Source: JBBDSH01 sp040905045
GTDB taxonomy: Bacteria; Pseudomonadota; Gammaproteobacteria; Eutrophobiales; Eutrophobiaceae
Length of the DNA stretch: 49,637 nt
Direction: 5' to 3'
NCBI GenBank assembly: GCA_040905045.1
Contig: JBBDSH010000030.1
Coordinates: 1-49,637 of the forward strand
Part shown: positions 9,451 to 18,178 of the stretch, in pieces
Position numbering within the stretch: position 1 is the first letter of the stretch
Layout of the letters: the number at the start of each line of letters is the position of its first letter
Program-made: the position numbers and the translations under genes
Notes under the pieces: model-generated
Database searches by the model: none
What the model saw: the letters and a program-made list of their open reading frames with translations, nothing else
What the model was told of the DNA's origin: nothing

Positions 9451-10065
9451 ATGAGCAAAATCAATCAAGAAGATCTGTCCGCCTTTATGGACGGTGAACT
9501 TAAAGATGACACCGCCGGGGTTATAGACCAGTTGCTTGCGGATGTGACCGCCCGGGATACCTGGATGCGCTATCATCTGATTACCGAAGCAATGCGACAA
9601 TCCCTGCCGACACATCTGGACCGCCAACTCCCCGCCTCAATCTCGGACAAACTGCAAAACGAGCCCACTGTCCTGAGGCCGGCTCGAAAAAAATACTCTA
9701 CTTATTTAAAACCCGCCGCCGGCCTGGCAATCGCCGCCTCGGTTGCGAGCGTAGCCATTATCGGGGTACAGCAGCAACGCCAGGATGTAACACCCGGACT
9801 GAACAGCAATCCTTCCATAGCCGCGGTGCAACCAAATATTCCGGCGGCGAGGCAAATGCAGAATCCTGTCGCGCGACCGGCCAGCATCGACAATACCCGT
9901 TCGGCCCCGAACAATCGTCCGGTCGCTGTTCCTCAAGCCCGGGGAGATAGTCTTAATTCCCGTCTGAATAATTACCTGATTAATTATAATGAATATCATG
10001 CGGACGCGGGTATGCAGGGTATGCTGCCATATGCAAGAATTGTTGCACATGACAGATATGAATAA
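9451..10065 (+). CDS. rseA: anti-sigma-E factor RseA/MucA
   Basis: RseA is a single-pass inner-membrane protein that binds and silences sigma-E until proteolysed. Starting at ATG 9451 (MSKINQEDLSAFMDGEL) it has 204 residues; an ATG at 9433 overlapping the rpoE stop is a weaker alternative because the family usually begins with this SAFMDGE segment. The N-terminal anti-sigma domain spans about 1-80. One membrane helix (YLKPAAGLAIAASVASVAII) lies at about 84-103. A periplasmic tail rich in Pro, Asn and Gln follows. The tail ends NEYHADAGMQGMLPYARIV, a motif typical of MucA/RseA C-termini. Confidence 0.9.
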   Translation: MSKINQEDLSAFMDGELKDDTAGVIDQLLADVTARDTWMRYHLITEAMRQSLPTHLDRQLPASISDKLQNEPTVLRPARKKYSTYLKPAAGLAIAASVASVAIIGVQQQRQDVTPGLNSNPSIAAVQPNIPAARQMQNPVARPASIDNTRSAPNNRPVAVPQARGDSLNSRLNNYLINYNEYHADAGMQGMLPYARIVAHDRYE

Positions 10066-11047
10066 ATGCAGGCCCGGATTCACCTGTCAGGTTGTCAGTT
10101 TCCTGTTATGCCTGCCTCTTTCGATAACCGTATCGGCGGAAAGCGGCGCGGCCAGGGCACAGGAACTTATCAACAAGATGACGCAGGCGGCACGGAGCCG
10201 TAATTACGAAGGAGTGTTTATATACCGTTACGGGAATTCCATGGACACCATGCGCATCATCCACAAAGCCGATAACGGAGGCGAACGTCAAAGACTGGTA
10301 TCACTCACCGGTTCCGCTCGCGAAGTTATCCGCAATAATGAATCCGTGACCTGCATATTCCCGGATGATCGTGCCGTATTGGTCGAGAAAAGCCGTTCCA
10401 GGAAACTGGTTTTCAAGCTGCCGCAGCCGATTGAATCCGTGTCGAGATATTATACCTTCTCCACATCCGGGCAGGATCGCATTGCCGGGCGTGACAGCTG
10501 GACCGTAAATATCATGCCACGGGATCAATATCGCTATGGTTACAGGTTCTGGATCGATCAGGACAGCCATCTTCTTCTCAAGTCGGAACTTCGTGACCAG
10601 GACGACAGCATGCTTGAACAAATCCTTTTCACCCAGCTTGATATTCACGATGATATTCCCGATACCATGCTGGAGCCTGCTCTGACAGGAAAAGATTATA
10701 CCTGGTACAAAAGTGATGTGAATGATAAGCCGTCAAAACCCGGAAACAAGGGTTGGCGAGTGACATGGGTGCCGGACGGCTTCAGTATGAAGACACACCA
10801 GTCGCAGACCATGCCCATGAGCAGGGAGCCGGTGGAACACATTATCTATACGGATGGTATCGCTGTCGTATCGGTGTTTATCGAAAAAATGGATCATGAT
10901 GTTTCTGAAACCATCGGCTCAATCAACAGAGGCGGCATCAGCACCTTTACCAGACATGAAAACGGCTTTCAGATCACAGCCGTCGGCGAAGTGCCCCGGA
11001 CAACTGTTGAGAAAATGGCCAGGTCTGTTCTGGCGGATAATTATTAA
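10058..11047 (+). CDS. rseB: sigma-E regulatory protein RseB/MucB
   Basis: RseB is a periplasmic protein that binds the RseA tail and shields it from DegS until lipid or LPS signals release it. The start is set at ATG 10058 (ATG 10049 is equally possible) because a signal peptide follows at once: a basic MNKCR region, a hydrophobic core and cleavage near VSA-ES. The mature part contains the MucB/RseB N-terminal lipoprotein-like domain (NYEGVFIYRYGNSMDTMRI) and a smaller C-terminal domain (about 225-325). The start overlaps the rseA stop. The TAA stop lies inside the left end of the repeat at 11041-11202. No mucC/rseC follows. Confidence 0.92.
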   Translation: MNKCRPGFTCQVVSFLLCLPLSITVSAESGAARAQELINKMTQAARSRNYEGVFIYRYGNSMDTMRIIHKADNGGERQRLVSLTGSAREVIRNNESVTCIFPDDRAVLVEKSRSRKLVFKLPQPIESVSRYYTFSTSGQDRIAGRDSWTVNIMPRDQYRYGYRFWIDQDSHLLLKSELRDQDDSMLEQILFTQLDIHDDIPDTMLEPALTGKDYTWYKSDVNDKPSKPGNKGWRVTWVPDGFSMKTHQSQTMPMSREPVEHIIYTDGIAVVSVFIEKMDHDVSETIGSINRGGISTFTRHENGFQITAVGEVPRTTVEKMARSVLADNY

Positions 11048-11202
11048 TGAGACCGGAAGTATCCCGACATTCCTCTTGTGGGACCGTCGGCCGCATAGCC
11101 TGTCCCGGACCCCGGCTCGTTGGCCGGGGCAGGCTTGATCCTAATCCGGGGGACGTATTCACAGCGTGTCCCACAGAGGAATGTCGGTATACTTATAACT
11201 TG
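11041..11202. repeat. element E, copy 1: 162-bp element with terminal inverted repeats
   Basis: The left inverted repeat (11057-11084, AAGTATCCCGACATTCC...GTGGGAC) and the right one (11168-11194) are complementary over 27 bp, with one extra T and one mismatch. Conserved edges outside the repeats (TTATTAATGAGACCGG on the left, ATAACTTG on the right) are shared with copy 2 at 13073-13250. The interior is GC-rich with CCCGG words and partly differs from copy 2. The element overlaps the rseB stop codon and fills most of the gap before mucD. It has no coding capacity. A MITE-like or structured-RNA nature is inferred. Confidence 0.85.
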
Positions 11203-11249
11203 ATCACACGGCAACCAAAATTCATCAAACCTGCACGGATATACTACCG

Positions 11250-12671
11250 ATGACTTCAATCCCTAGGCCCTCTTTATTTTTCGTTGTTATTTTATGTCTG
11301 CTCGTTACCACTATACGGCCTGTTGATGCCAGGGACCTGCCGGATTTCGTGCCGCTGGTCAAGCAGAACACCGCAGCTGTCGTGAATATCAGCAGCACAT
11401 CCAAAAAATCCGGAAGCATGCCTCCTGATTTCAATATCCCGGAAGGCAGTCCTTTTCGTGATTTTTTTGAAAAATTCTTCGGCGAGGGCCCGGAAGGAAA
11501 AAGGCCTCCCAACGAAGATTACGCATCCCTGGGCTCGGGATTCATCATATCCGAAGACGGTTATCTAATTACAAACAATCATGTCATCAAGGACGCAGAT
11601 GAGGTCATTGTGAGGATGAGTGATCGCAGGGAATTTGTGGCTGAAGTCATAGGCACGGATCGCCGGAGTGATCTGGCCGTTCTGAAGATCGACGCCGAGA
11701 AGCTGCCGACGGTTACCCTGGGTACTTCCGAAAATCTGGAAGTTGGAGAATGGGTCCTGGCCATCGGTTCGCCATTTGGTTTCGATTATTCCGTCACCAC
11801 CGGCATTATCAGTGCCATAGGCCGCAGTCTCCCCAATGAAAACTATGTCCCTTTTATTCAGACGGACGCCGCGATTAATCCCGGCAATTCAGGCGGCCCG
11901 TTGTTCAATCTGGATGGCGAAGTCATCGGCGTCAATTCGCAAATCTACAGCCGTACCGGCGGCTTCATGGGCCTGTCGTTCGCTGTGCCCATTGATGTTG
12001 TCAAAAGCGTCTACAAACAATTGCGTGAAAAAGGTCATGTATCCAGGGGCTGGCTGGGTGTCCTGATCCAGGATGTCACCCGGGAACTGGCCGAATCATT
12101 TGACATGGATTATCCGCATGGCGCCCTGGTTGCGAAAGTCCTGCCTGATAGTCCGGCGGAAGAGGCCGGCCTGGAGGTTGGAGATATCATCACCCGCTTT
12201 GACGGCAAGGACATCAGCTTCTCCTCGGATCTGCCGCCGATTGTGGGTGCCAGTGAAGTGGACGAGAAAGTGTCCGTGGATATCCTTCGCCGGGGCAAGA
12301 AGAAAACCCTTGGCATAACCATCGCAGAGTTACCTGAAGATGCAGCGCTGGCCGAACGGCGCCGGACCCCGGAACAGGACAAGAGCGCCGAGAATGCACT
12401 GAATATTACGGTGGAGAACCCCACCAGTGAACAGCGTCAAAGCCTGGGGCTTGAGAAACAGGGTGTTCTGGTAACATCCGTTTCCCAGGGGGCGGCCAGC
12501 CAGGCCGGTATCCGGCGGGGTGATGTTATCATGTTGATAAATAACGAGAATATAGACAGCGTCAAGACGTTTAATGACGTTGTTGAAAAGCTTCCCAGAG
12601 GCAAATCCATTCCGGTTCTGATCCAGCGGCGGGGTAATCCCATCTTCCTCGCCCTGAAGCTGGAGGAATGA
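11250..12671 (+). CDS. mucD: periplasmic serine protease MucD/DegP (Do family)
   Basis: This HtrA-type protease and chaperone degrades misfolded envelope proteins in the periplasm. The 473-residue precursor has a signal peptide (about 1-27, ending in PVDA-RD). The trypsin-like domain has catalytic triad H111 (NNHVIK), D141 (SDLAVLK) and S214 (NPGNSGGPLFN). Two PDZ domains follow, at about 265-350 (RGWLGVLIQDV) and 385-465 (GVLVTSVSQGAASQAGIRRGD). Its place after rpoE-rseA-rseB matches mucD of Pseudomonas, where it feeds back on sigma-E activity. Its stop overlaps the next gene (ATGA). Confidence 0.95.
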   Translation: MTSIPRPSLFFVVILCLLVTTIRPVDARDLPDFVPLVKQNTAAVVNISSTSKKSGSMPPDFNIPEGSPFRDFFEKFFGEGPEGKRPPNEDYASLGSGFIISEDGYLITNNHVIKDADEVIVRMSDRREFVAEVIGTDRRSDLAVLKIDAEKLPTVTLGTSENLEVGEWVLAIGSPFGFDYSVTTGIISAIGRSLPNENYVPFIQTDAAINPGNSGGPLFNLDGEVIGVNSQIYSRTGGFMGLSFAVPIDVVKSVYKQLREKGHVSRGWLGVLIQDVTRELAESFDMDYPHGALVAKVLPDSPAEEAGLEVGDIITRFDGKDISFSSDLPPIVGASEVDEKVSVDILRRGKKKTLGITIAELPEDAALAERRRTPEQDKSAENALNITVENPTSEQRQSLGLEKQGVLVTSVSQGAASQAGIRRGDVIMLINNENIDSVKTFNDVVEKLPRGKSIPVLIQRRGNPIFLALKLEE

Positions 12672-12934
12672 ACCCGGCAGCCACTGTCGAATTCATCCTG
12701 TACAGCCGGGAATCATGCCGGTTGTGCCGTGATTTTACGGCACAACTGGATTCTCTCTTGTCCGGGCATGATTACACATGCCATGTTCTGGATGTTGATT
12801 CCGACAGCGATTTGGTTCATCGTTACGGCGCACGCCTGCCGGTGCTTGTCGGTAACGGTATCGAGATTTGTGAATCGCGTTTTGATGCTGATGCCATAAT
12901 GGCGTTTGTCAGGCAATACAGTGGCCGGCCCTGA
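12668..12934 (+). CDS. glutaredoxin-family protein (DUF836-like)
   Basis: This 88-residue thioredoxin-fold protein has a CRLC (CxxC) redox motif at about residues 17-20, after a first strand EFILYSRESC. It also has the cis-proline segment RLPVLVGNGIEI typical of small glutaredoxin-like proteins. Its exact substrate is unknown. It begins at the ATGA shared with the mucD stop, so it is translated with mucD. A glutaredoxin-like gene between mucD and lepA is a common gammaproteobacterial arrangement, which supports the start and family call but not a specific function. Confidence 0.82.
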   Translation: MNPAATVEFILYSRESCRLCRDFTAQLDSLLSGHDYTCHVLDVDSDSDLVHRYGARLPVLVGNGIEICESRFDADAIMAFVRQYSGRP

Positions 12935-13072
12935 ACCATTACACCTGAAGATGCATTCCACGTAACACTCAGATACGTTAGAATTCCGCGTTTCAAGCGG
13001 GCCGGGATTCGGACAAGAAACGCTTTACTGCTCAATCCGAAGGCCGGACGCTAAAATCATAATCGTATAAAC

Positions 13073-13250
13073 TTATTAATGAGACCGGAAGTATCCCGAC
13101 ATTCCTCTGTGGGACCGTCGGCCGCAAAGCCTGTCCCGGACCTGATCCGGGAGAGGCAGCCGTCGAGCGTACAGAGCCTGCCCCGGGCTTGATCCGGGGG
13201 ATGTATTCACAGCGTGTCCCACAGAGGAATGTCGGGATACTTATAACTTG
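13073..13250. repeat. element E, copy 2: 178-bp element with perfect 27-bp terminal inverted repeats
   Basis: 13089-13115 and 13216-13242 are perfect inverted repeats of 27 bp (AAGTATCCCGACATTCC...). Outer edges match copy 1 (11041-11202). The interior carries two CCCGG...TTGATCCGGG-type small hairpins, one of them (13176-13199) matching the reverse complement of 38100-38123 at 23 of 24 positions. The element fills the space before lepA. The stretch 12935-13072 upstream of it has no gene that I can recognise. Confidence 0.88.
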
Positions 13251-13295
13251 CTTAATAATTATCGGGATCCAGTATCCCGTGAGAGTTCACCATTC

Positions 13296-15095
13296 ATGAT
13301 GGATCAAATCCGTAATTTTTCGATCATTGCCCATATTGATCACGGCAAATCGACGTTGGCAGACAGAATCATACAATTGTGCGGCGGTCTGAGTGAGCGC
13401 GAATTCAGGGAGCAGGTACTGGACTCCATGGATCTGGAGCGGGAAAGAGGCATCACCATTAAATCCCAGAGTGTCACTCTTGATTACAAGGCCGCGGACG
13501 GCAAGACCTATCAACTGAATTTTATCGATACTCCCGGGCATGTGGATTTCAGCTATGAAGTCTCACGATCATTAAGTGCCTGCGAAGGGGCATTGCTGGT
13601 GGTCGATGCTTCACAGGGTGTCGAGGCGCAAAGTGTCGCCAACTGCTTTACCGCAATCGACAATAATCTGGAGGTGATCCCGGTCATTAATAAAATCGAT
13701 TTGCCTTCAGCTGATCCGGAAAGAGTTATGCAGGAGATCGAAGAGATTATCGGACTGGATGCCCATAACGCCATTCATATCAGCGCCAAGACCGGACAAA
13801 ATTTGCCGGATTTGCTTGAAGCCATTGTCAAGCGGATTCCGCCGCCCCGGGGCGAGCCCGAATCACCATTGCGCGCCCTCATCATTGACTCATGGTTTGA
13901 TAATTACCTGGGGGTCATATCGCTTGTCCGGATTGTCGATGGCGAAGTACGGACGGGTGATAAAATCAAGGCCATGTCCAGAGGCGAGAGCTATCAGGTG
14001 GAAGGAACCGGGATATTTACGCCGAAACGCACTCCCGGCAAGGTACTGAAAGCCGGGGAGGTAGGCTATGTCTCCGCCGGTATCAAGGATATCGACGGCG
14101 CTCCGGTAGGCGATACCCTGACACTGGCAAAGTCGCCGGCGGAACATAGACTGCCCGGATTCCGTGAGATTAAACCGAGGGTTTTCGCGGGACTGTTCCC
14201 GGTTGATTCCAGTCAATATGAAGATCTGCGCGAAGCTCTGGGCAGGTTGAAATTGAATGATGCTGCATTGCATTATGAGCCGGAGAATTCCCAGGCTCTT
14301 GGATTCGGGTTCCGTTGCGGATTTCTGGGCATGTTGCATATGGAGATCATCCAGGAGCGTCTGGAACGCGAGTACGGGCTGAATCTGATAACGACGGCGC
14401 CGACGGTAATTTATGAAGTTGAAACCACTTCCGGAGAGGTTCTATATATCGACAACCCGTCAAAATTGCCCCCGACGGATAAAATCCATGAAATCCGTGA
14501 ACCTGTCATACTCGCCGATATTCTGGTTCCTCAGGAATATCTCGGTAATGTGATTACACTATGTATGGAAAAGAGGGGAGAACAGAAAAAAATGCAGTAT
14601 CTCGGCAGGCAAATATCGCTGACCTTCCAGTTGCCGTTGAGCGAAGTCGTCATGGACTTTTTTGACAGGCTGAAATCAGCCAGTCGCGGATATGCATCAT
14701 TCGACTATCATTTTTTGCATTATGCGGCGTCCCCTCTGGTGAAGCTGGATATACTTATTAATGGTGAACGGGTTGATGCGCTCTCGAATATCGTTCATCG
14801 GGATCTGATTCAGCGCCGAGGCCAGGAACTTGTGGACAAGATGAAGGAGTTTATTCCGAGACAGATGTATGACGTGGCCATTCAGGCATCCACGGGGTCG
14901 AGAATCATCGCCAGACAGACTGTAAAGGCGCTGCGCAAGAATGTGACCGCCAAGTGCTATGGCGGGGATGTGACGAGAAAGCGCAAACTTCTGGAAAAAC
15001 AAAAAGCCGGAAAGAAGCGAATGAAGCAATTCGGCTCGGTCGAAATTCCCCAGTCAGCATTCATGGCACTCCTTCACATAGGCAAGGAAAAATGA
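13296..15095 (+). CDS. lepA: translation elongation factor 4 (LepA)
   Basis: LepA is a ribosome-associated GTPase that back-translocates or remodels stalled ribosomes and helps initiation. With the start at ATG 13296 (MMDQIRNFSIIAHIDHGKST) it has 599 residues, the family's usual length; an upstream codon at 13248 would begin inside the repeat. Visible are G1 AHIDHGKST, G2 RGITIKSQ, G3 DTPGHVDF and G4 NKIDLP, followed by domain II, the EF-G-like domains and the LepA-specific C-terminal domain (GGDVTRKRKLLEKQKAGKKR). Its stop overlaps the lepB start by two bases. Confidence 0.97.
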   Translation: MMDQIRNFSIIAHIDHGKSTLADRIIQLCGGLSEREFREQVLDSMDLERERGITIKSQSVTLDYKAADGKTYQLNFIDTPGHVDFSYEVSRSLSACEGALLVVDASQGVEAQSVANCFTAIDNNLEVIPVINKIDLPSADPERVMQEIEEIIGLDAHNAIHISAKTGQNLPDLLEAIVKRIPPPRGEPESPLRALIIDSWFDNYLGVISLVRIVDGEVRTGDKIKAMSRGESYQVEGTGIFTPKRTPGKVLKAGEVGYVSAGIKDIDGAPVGDTLTLAKSPAEHRLPGFREIKPRVFAGLFPVDSSQYEDLREALGRLKLNDAALHYEPENSQALGFGFRCGFLGMLHMEIIQERLEREYGLNLITTAPTVIYEVETTSGEVLYIDNPSKLPPTDKIHEIREPVILADILVPQEYLGNVITLCMEKRGEQKKMQYLGRQISLTFQLPLSEVVMDFFDRLKSASRGYASFDYHFLHYAASPLVKLDILINGERVDALSNIVHRDLIQRRGQELVDKMKEFIPRQMYDVAIQASTGSRIIARQTVKALRKNVTAKCYGGDVTRKRKLLEKQKAGKKRMKQFGSVEIPQSAFMALLHIGKEK

Positions 15096-15889
15096 GTTTT
15101 GATTTTTCTGCATTACTGGTTCTTTTAACCTTTGTCAGCGGCATCATATGGGCGTTTGACAGCTGGATTCTGCAGCCTGTTCGTGAAAGAAAAGTGGCCG
15201 CGGGAGAGAGAGACCCGGAAAAAGGGCAACCCCTGCTGGCTGAATATGCCCGTTCATTTTTTCCGGTATTCCTGATTGTTTTAATCCTGCGTTCATTTTT
15301 ATTTGAACCGTTTCGCATTCCTTCCGCATCCATGATGCCGACATTGCTGATTGGTGATTTTATCCTGGTCAATAAATATGATTATGGTATTCGTTTGCCG
15401 GTTATACACACGAAAATTATCGAAAATGGCAAGCCGGAGCGCGGGGATATCGTCGTTTTCCGCTATCCCGAAGATCCCAGTATTCCCTATATCAAACGCA
15501 TAATCGGAGTACCCGGCGATCATCTTGCATATCGAAATAAAACCGTATATATCAACGGGGTGCGAATGCAGCAGGAAGGCATTGGAAAATTCTACGGGTC
15601 CGGGTCCGGTTTCGTCCATAATGGTCTGTCCAGGCGCAAGGAAATTCTGGGCGAACAAGCCCATGATATTCTGGTTAACCCGGGCTCTCCCTCACTGGAA
15701 GTAGAAGCAACTGTCCCGCCGGAACATTATTTCGTTCTTGGCGACAATCGCGACAACAGCAGGGATTCGCGCTACTGGGGGTTCGTGCCGGACGAAAATC
15801 TGGTGGGGCAGGCGGTAATGATCTGGATGAACTGGGATTTGAAAAATGGTGGAATCAGCTGGAAACGAATTGGTACTATATTGCAGTAG
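15092..15889 (+). CDS. lepB: signal peptidase I
   Basis: LepB removes signal peptides from exported preproteins at the periplasmic face. The start ATG 15092 overlaps the lepA stop (ATGA) and follows an AAGGA sequence, giving 265 residues. Two N-terminal membrane helices lie at about 5-22 and 54-72. The catalytic serine is S80 in PSASMMPT, the general-base lysine K135 in YIKRIIGVPGD, and the conserved GDNRDNSRDSRYWG block closes the active site. The lepA-lepB-(DUF4845)-rnc-era-recO order is conserved in gammaproteobacteria. Confidence 0.96.
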   Translation: MSFDFSALLVLLTFVSGIIWAFDSWILQPVRERKVAAGERDPEKGQPLLAEYARSFFPVFLIVLILRSFLFEPFRIPSASMMPTLLIGDFILVNKYDYGIRLPVIHTKIIENGKPERGDIVVFRYPEDPSIPYIKRIIGVPGDHLAYRNKTVYINGVRMQQEGIGKFYGSGSGFVHNGLSRRKEILGEQAHDILVNPGSPSLEVEATVPPEHYFVLGDNRDNSRDSRYWGFVPDENLVGQAVMIWMNWDLKNGGISWKRIGTILQ

Positions 15890-15906
15890 AGGTGGCCTAA
15901 ATAGAT

Positions 15907-16102
15907 GTTTCGAATTCCAGTGCAGTTGTCGTTGAAATATGGAGTCCAAGACATTGGCCGGAAGAAAGGCCGGGGTCATGGTGTTTCCGCTCCCCGGGCC
16001 GTCCCTGGCCCGGTCCCGCGCTCATCCATGGCGCTAGTCGCTGCAACACCATGACCCCGGCCTGTATTCGAGCCGGACTGTAACTGTACTGGAATTCGGA
16101 AC
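15907..16102. repeat. element F: nested inverted repeats between lepB and the DUF4845 gene
   Basis: The outer arms 15907-15926 and 16083-16102 (TTCGAATTCCAGTGCAGT type) pair at 18 of 20 positions. The inner arms 15967-15985 and 16045-16063 (AGGCCGGGGTCATGGTGTT) pair perfectly over 19 bp. Between them is a GC-rich loop with further CCGGG and ATGGCGC words. Folded, this would be a ~196-nt rod with an internal loop. No reading frame of note is present. It explains almost the whole 247-bp gap here. Confidence 0.85.
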
Positions 16103-16136
16103 ACTTATTTAAAGTTTAACCAACAGGGGAGCAGAT

Positions 16137-16550
16137 ATGATGACTACAACTTTATACAGACAGTCCGGTATTACTTTCTGGGGATTGTGCTTTGTGCTGT
16201 TTTTTATCGGTGTTCTTGTCCTGTTTACGTTAAGAGCATTCCCTCTTTATAACGAAAAATTCCAGATAATGTCGGCCATTGACTCCGTTGTAAGCCGTCC
16301 GGACGCCAGTGAACTGTCAGAGTCGGATGTGAGGAAGTATTTCATGCGCAATATCCAGATTACAAACATAGATCGCTTCAATGACAGAAACGTGAAGGAC
16401 CATGTGACAGTCATCAAACCCAAGAACAGGACTGAGCCGAGAATCATGCATGTTCAGTATGAAGCAAGGAACGACCTGTTTTCTGATCTGGATCTGGTTC
16501 TGACCTTTGACGTAAAGAAACCCTTGCGAGGGCCCGTCGCAGGTGAATGA
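16137..16550 (+). CDS. DUF4845 domain-containing membrane protein
   Basis: This 137-residue protein has one membrane helix near its N-terminus (about residues 14-33, WGLCFVLFFIGVLVLFTL) and a soluble domain of about 100 residues, predicted outside. The pattern of short helix, FPLYNEKFQI and a C-terminal beta-rich part matches the DUF4845 family, found between lepB and rnc in many gammaproteobacteria. No molecular function is known to me; proximity suggests a link to export or RNA processing but does not prove it. The start is supported by AGGGGAG eight bases upstream. Its stop overlaps the GTG start of rnc. Confidence 0.8.
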   Translation: MMTTTLYRQSGITFWGLCFVLFFIGVLVLFTLRAFPLYNEKFQIMSAIDSVVSRPDASELSESDVRKYFMRNIQITNIDRFNDRNVKDHVTVIKPKNRTEPRIMHVQYEARNDLFSDLDLVLTFDVKKPLRGPVAGE

Positions 16551-17223
16551 TAGTGTCACTATAAATACACTATCAGACTACAAGTTTCATGATACGTCAC
16601 TGCTTGCTGCGGCACTGACCCATCGGAGTGCAGGGAAAAACAATAACGAGAGACTGGAATTCCTGGGTGATGCCATACTCGGCTTTGTCATTGCGGAGGC
16701 ATTGTTTGAACAATTTCCGTATGCCGAGGAGGGCATTCTCACCCGGCTTCGTGCCAGTCTGGTAAAGCGTGAAACCCTGGCCGGGATTGCACGGCAACTG
16801 GATCTCGGATCCGTTCTGAAACTGGGTCCCGGTGAAAGAAAAACAGGGGGCTGGCGCCGTGATTCCATACTCTCCAACACCCTCGAGGCGGTTATCGGTG
16901 CCGTCTACCTGGATTCCAATCTTGTCCAATGCCGTGCTTTTATTCTGGGTCTTTTCCAGGAAAAACTGCAGGACATACAGCCGGAGGATATCGGCAAGGA
17001 TCCCAAGACCACGCTGCAGGAATTTCTTCAGGAAAGACATTTGCCTCTGCCGACTTATGAGATTATCGAGGAACAAGGCGAGCCGCATCATCGGATTTTT
17101 ACTGTCCGGTGCAGTATTGAATGCCTGAATGATACAGTGATCGGGCAGGGCCGCAGTAAACGTAACGCCGAACAGGCTGCGGCGCAAAAGGTCCTTGACC
17201 TGCTTCATCCGGAACGAACATGA
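16543..17223 (+). CDS. rnc: ribonuclease III
   Basis: RNase III cuts double-stranded RNA, including rRNA precursors. The 226-residue protein starts at a GTG overlapping the previous stop. The N-terminal nuclease domain (about 1-150) contains the signature NERLEFLGDAILG with the metal-binding acidic residues, and a second acidic site in ILSNTLEAVIGAVYLD. The C-terminal double-stranded RNA-binding domain spans about 155-222 (DPKTTLQEFLQ, SKRNAEQAAAQKVLDLL). It overlaps era by four bases, the conserved rnc-era pair. Confidence 0.97.
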   Translation: MNDSVTINTLSDYKFHDTSLLAAALTHRSAGKNNNERLEFLGDAILGFVIAEALFEQFPYAEEGILTRLRASLVKRETLAGIARQLDLGSVLKLGPGERKTGGWRRDSILSNTLEAVIGAVYLDSNLVQCRAFILGLFQEKLQDIQPEDIGKDPKTTLQEFLQERHLPLPTYEIIEEQGEPHHRIFTVRCSIECLNDTVIGQGRSKRNAEQAAAQKVLDLLHPERT

Positions 17224-18146
17224 ATATGGATAATGAACCGGGCGATGGGCCGGATTTTCGCTGCGGTCATGTGACCATCCTGGGCAGGCCCAATGTGGGA
17301 AAATCCACACTCTTGAACAGGTTGCTGGGCCAGAAAATCAGCATCACTTCACGCAAGCCCCAGACTACCCGCTGGCATTTACTGGGGGTGGATTCCGGCC
17401 CGCAATACCAGATCATCTATATTGATACACCCGGAATACAGAATCGTTATGACAACGCATTGAACCGCCACATGATGCAGGAAGCACTGGATACGATCGG
17501 GCGTGTCGACCTGGTTCTTTTTGTGGTTGAAGCCCTGAAATGGAATCGTGCCGATGAATTTGCGCTGGAAAAAATTGAACAATTTCGTATCCCGTGTCTG
17601 CTTGTCATAAACAAAATCGACAAAGTCGGTGATAAAAAAGAATTGCTTCCGTATATAACCCGTTTACAGGAAAGATTTGATTTCCTCGAGATCATTCCTG
17701 TTTCGGCCAAGACAGGTAAAAATACGGAGGAATTGCATTCGGTTGTCGTGAAGAATCTCCCCTTTGGCCCACCTGCCTTCCCGGAGGATCAGTTGACTGA
17801 TCGGAGTGAGCGCTTTCTGGCGGCGGAGTTCATACGTGAAAAACTGACCCGCAAGCTGGGGAGTGAATTGCCTTACCGAATAACAGTGACAACAGACGAG
17901 TTCAGGGAAGAAGAAAACCTGATCCGGATTCATGCCACTATCTGGGTGGAGAGTGCCGGACAGAAAGCCATAGTCATCGGCAAGGCCGGTCAGATATTGA
18001 AGTCCGCCGGTGAACAGGCAAGGCATGATATGGAGAATCTGTTTCAGAAAAAGGTTTATCTGAACACCTGGGTCAAGGTGAAACGGAAATGGACGGAACA
18101 GGAAAACGCACTCAGACAACTGGGTTATAACGTCAATAAATACTAA
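17220..18146 (+). CDS. era: GTPase Era
   Basis: Era binds the 3' end of 16S rRNA and checks small-subunit maturation. The 308-residue protein has G1 GRPNVGKST, G2 around SRKPQTTR, G3 DTPGI, G4 NKID and G5 SAKTGKN in the N-terminal GTPase domain. A C-terminal KH domain (about 210-300) contains AIVIGKAGQILKSAG. It starts at an ATGA shared with the rnc stop and is followed by recO after 32 bp. Confidence 0.97.
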   Translation: MNMDNEPGDGPDFRCGHVTILGRPNVGKSTLLNRLLGQKISITSRKPQTTRWHLLGVDSGPQYQIIYIDTPGIQNRYDNALNRHMMQEALDTIGRVDLVLFVVEALKWNRADEFALEKIEQFRIPCLLVINKIDKVGDKKELLPYITRLQERFDFLEIIPVSAKTGKNTEELHSVVVKNLPFGPPAFPEDQLTDRSERFLAAEFIREKLTRKLGSELPYRITVTTDEFREEENLIRIHATIWVESAGQKAIVIGKAGQILKSAGEQARHDMENLFQKKVYLNTWVKVKRKWTEQENALRQLGYNVNKY

Positions 18147-18178
18147 TCCGATTGTTAACTCCTTGATAACACTGCCAA

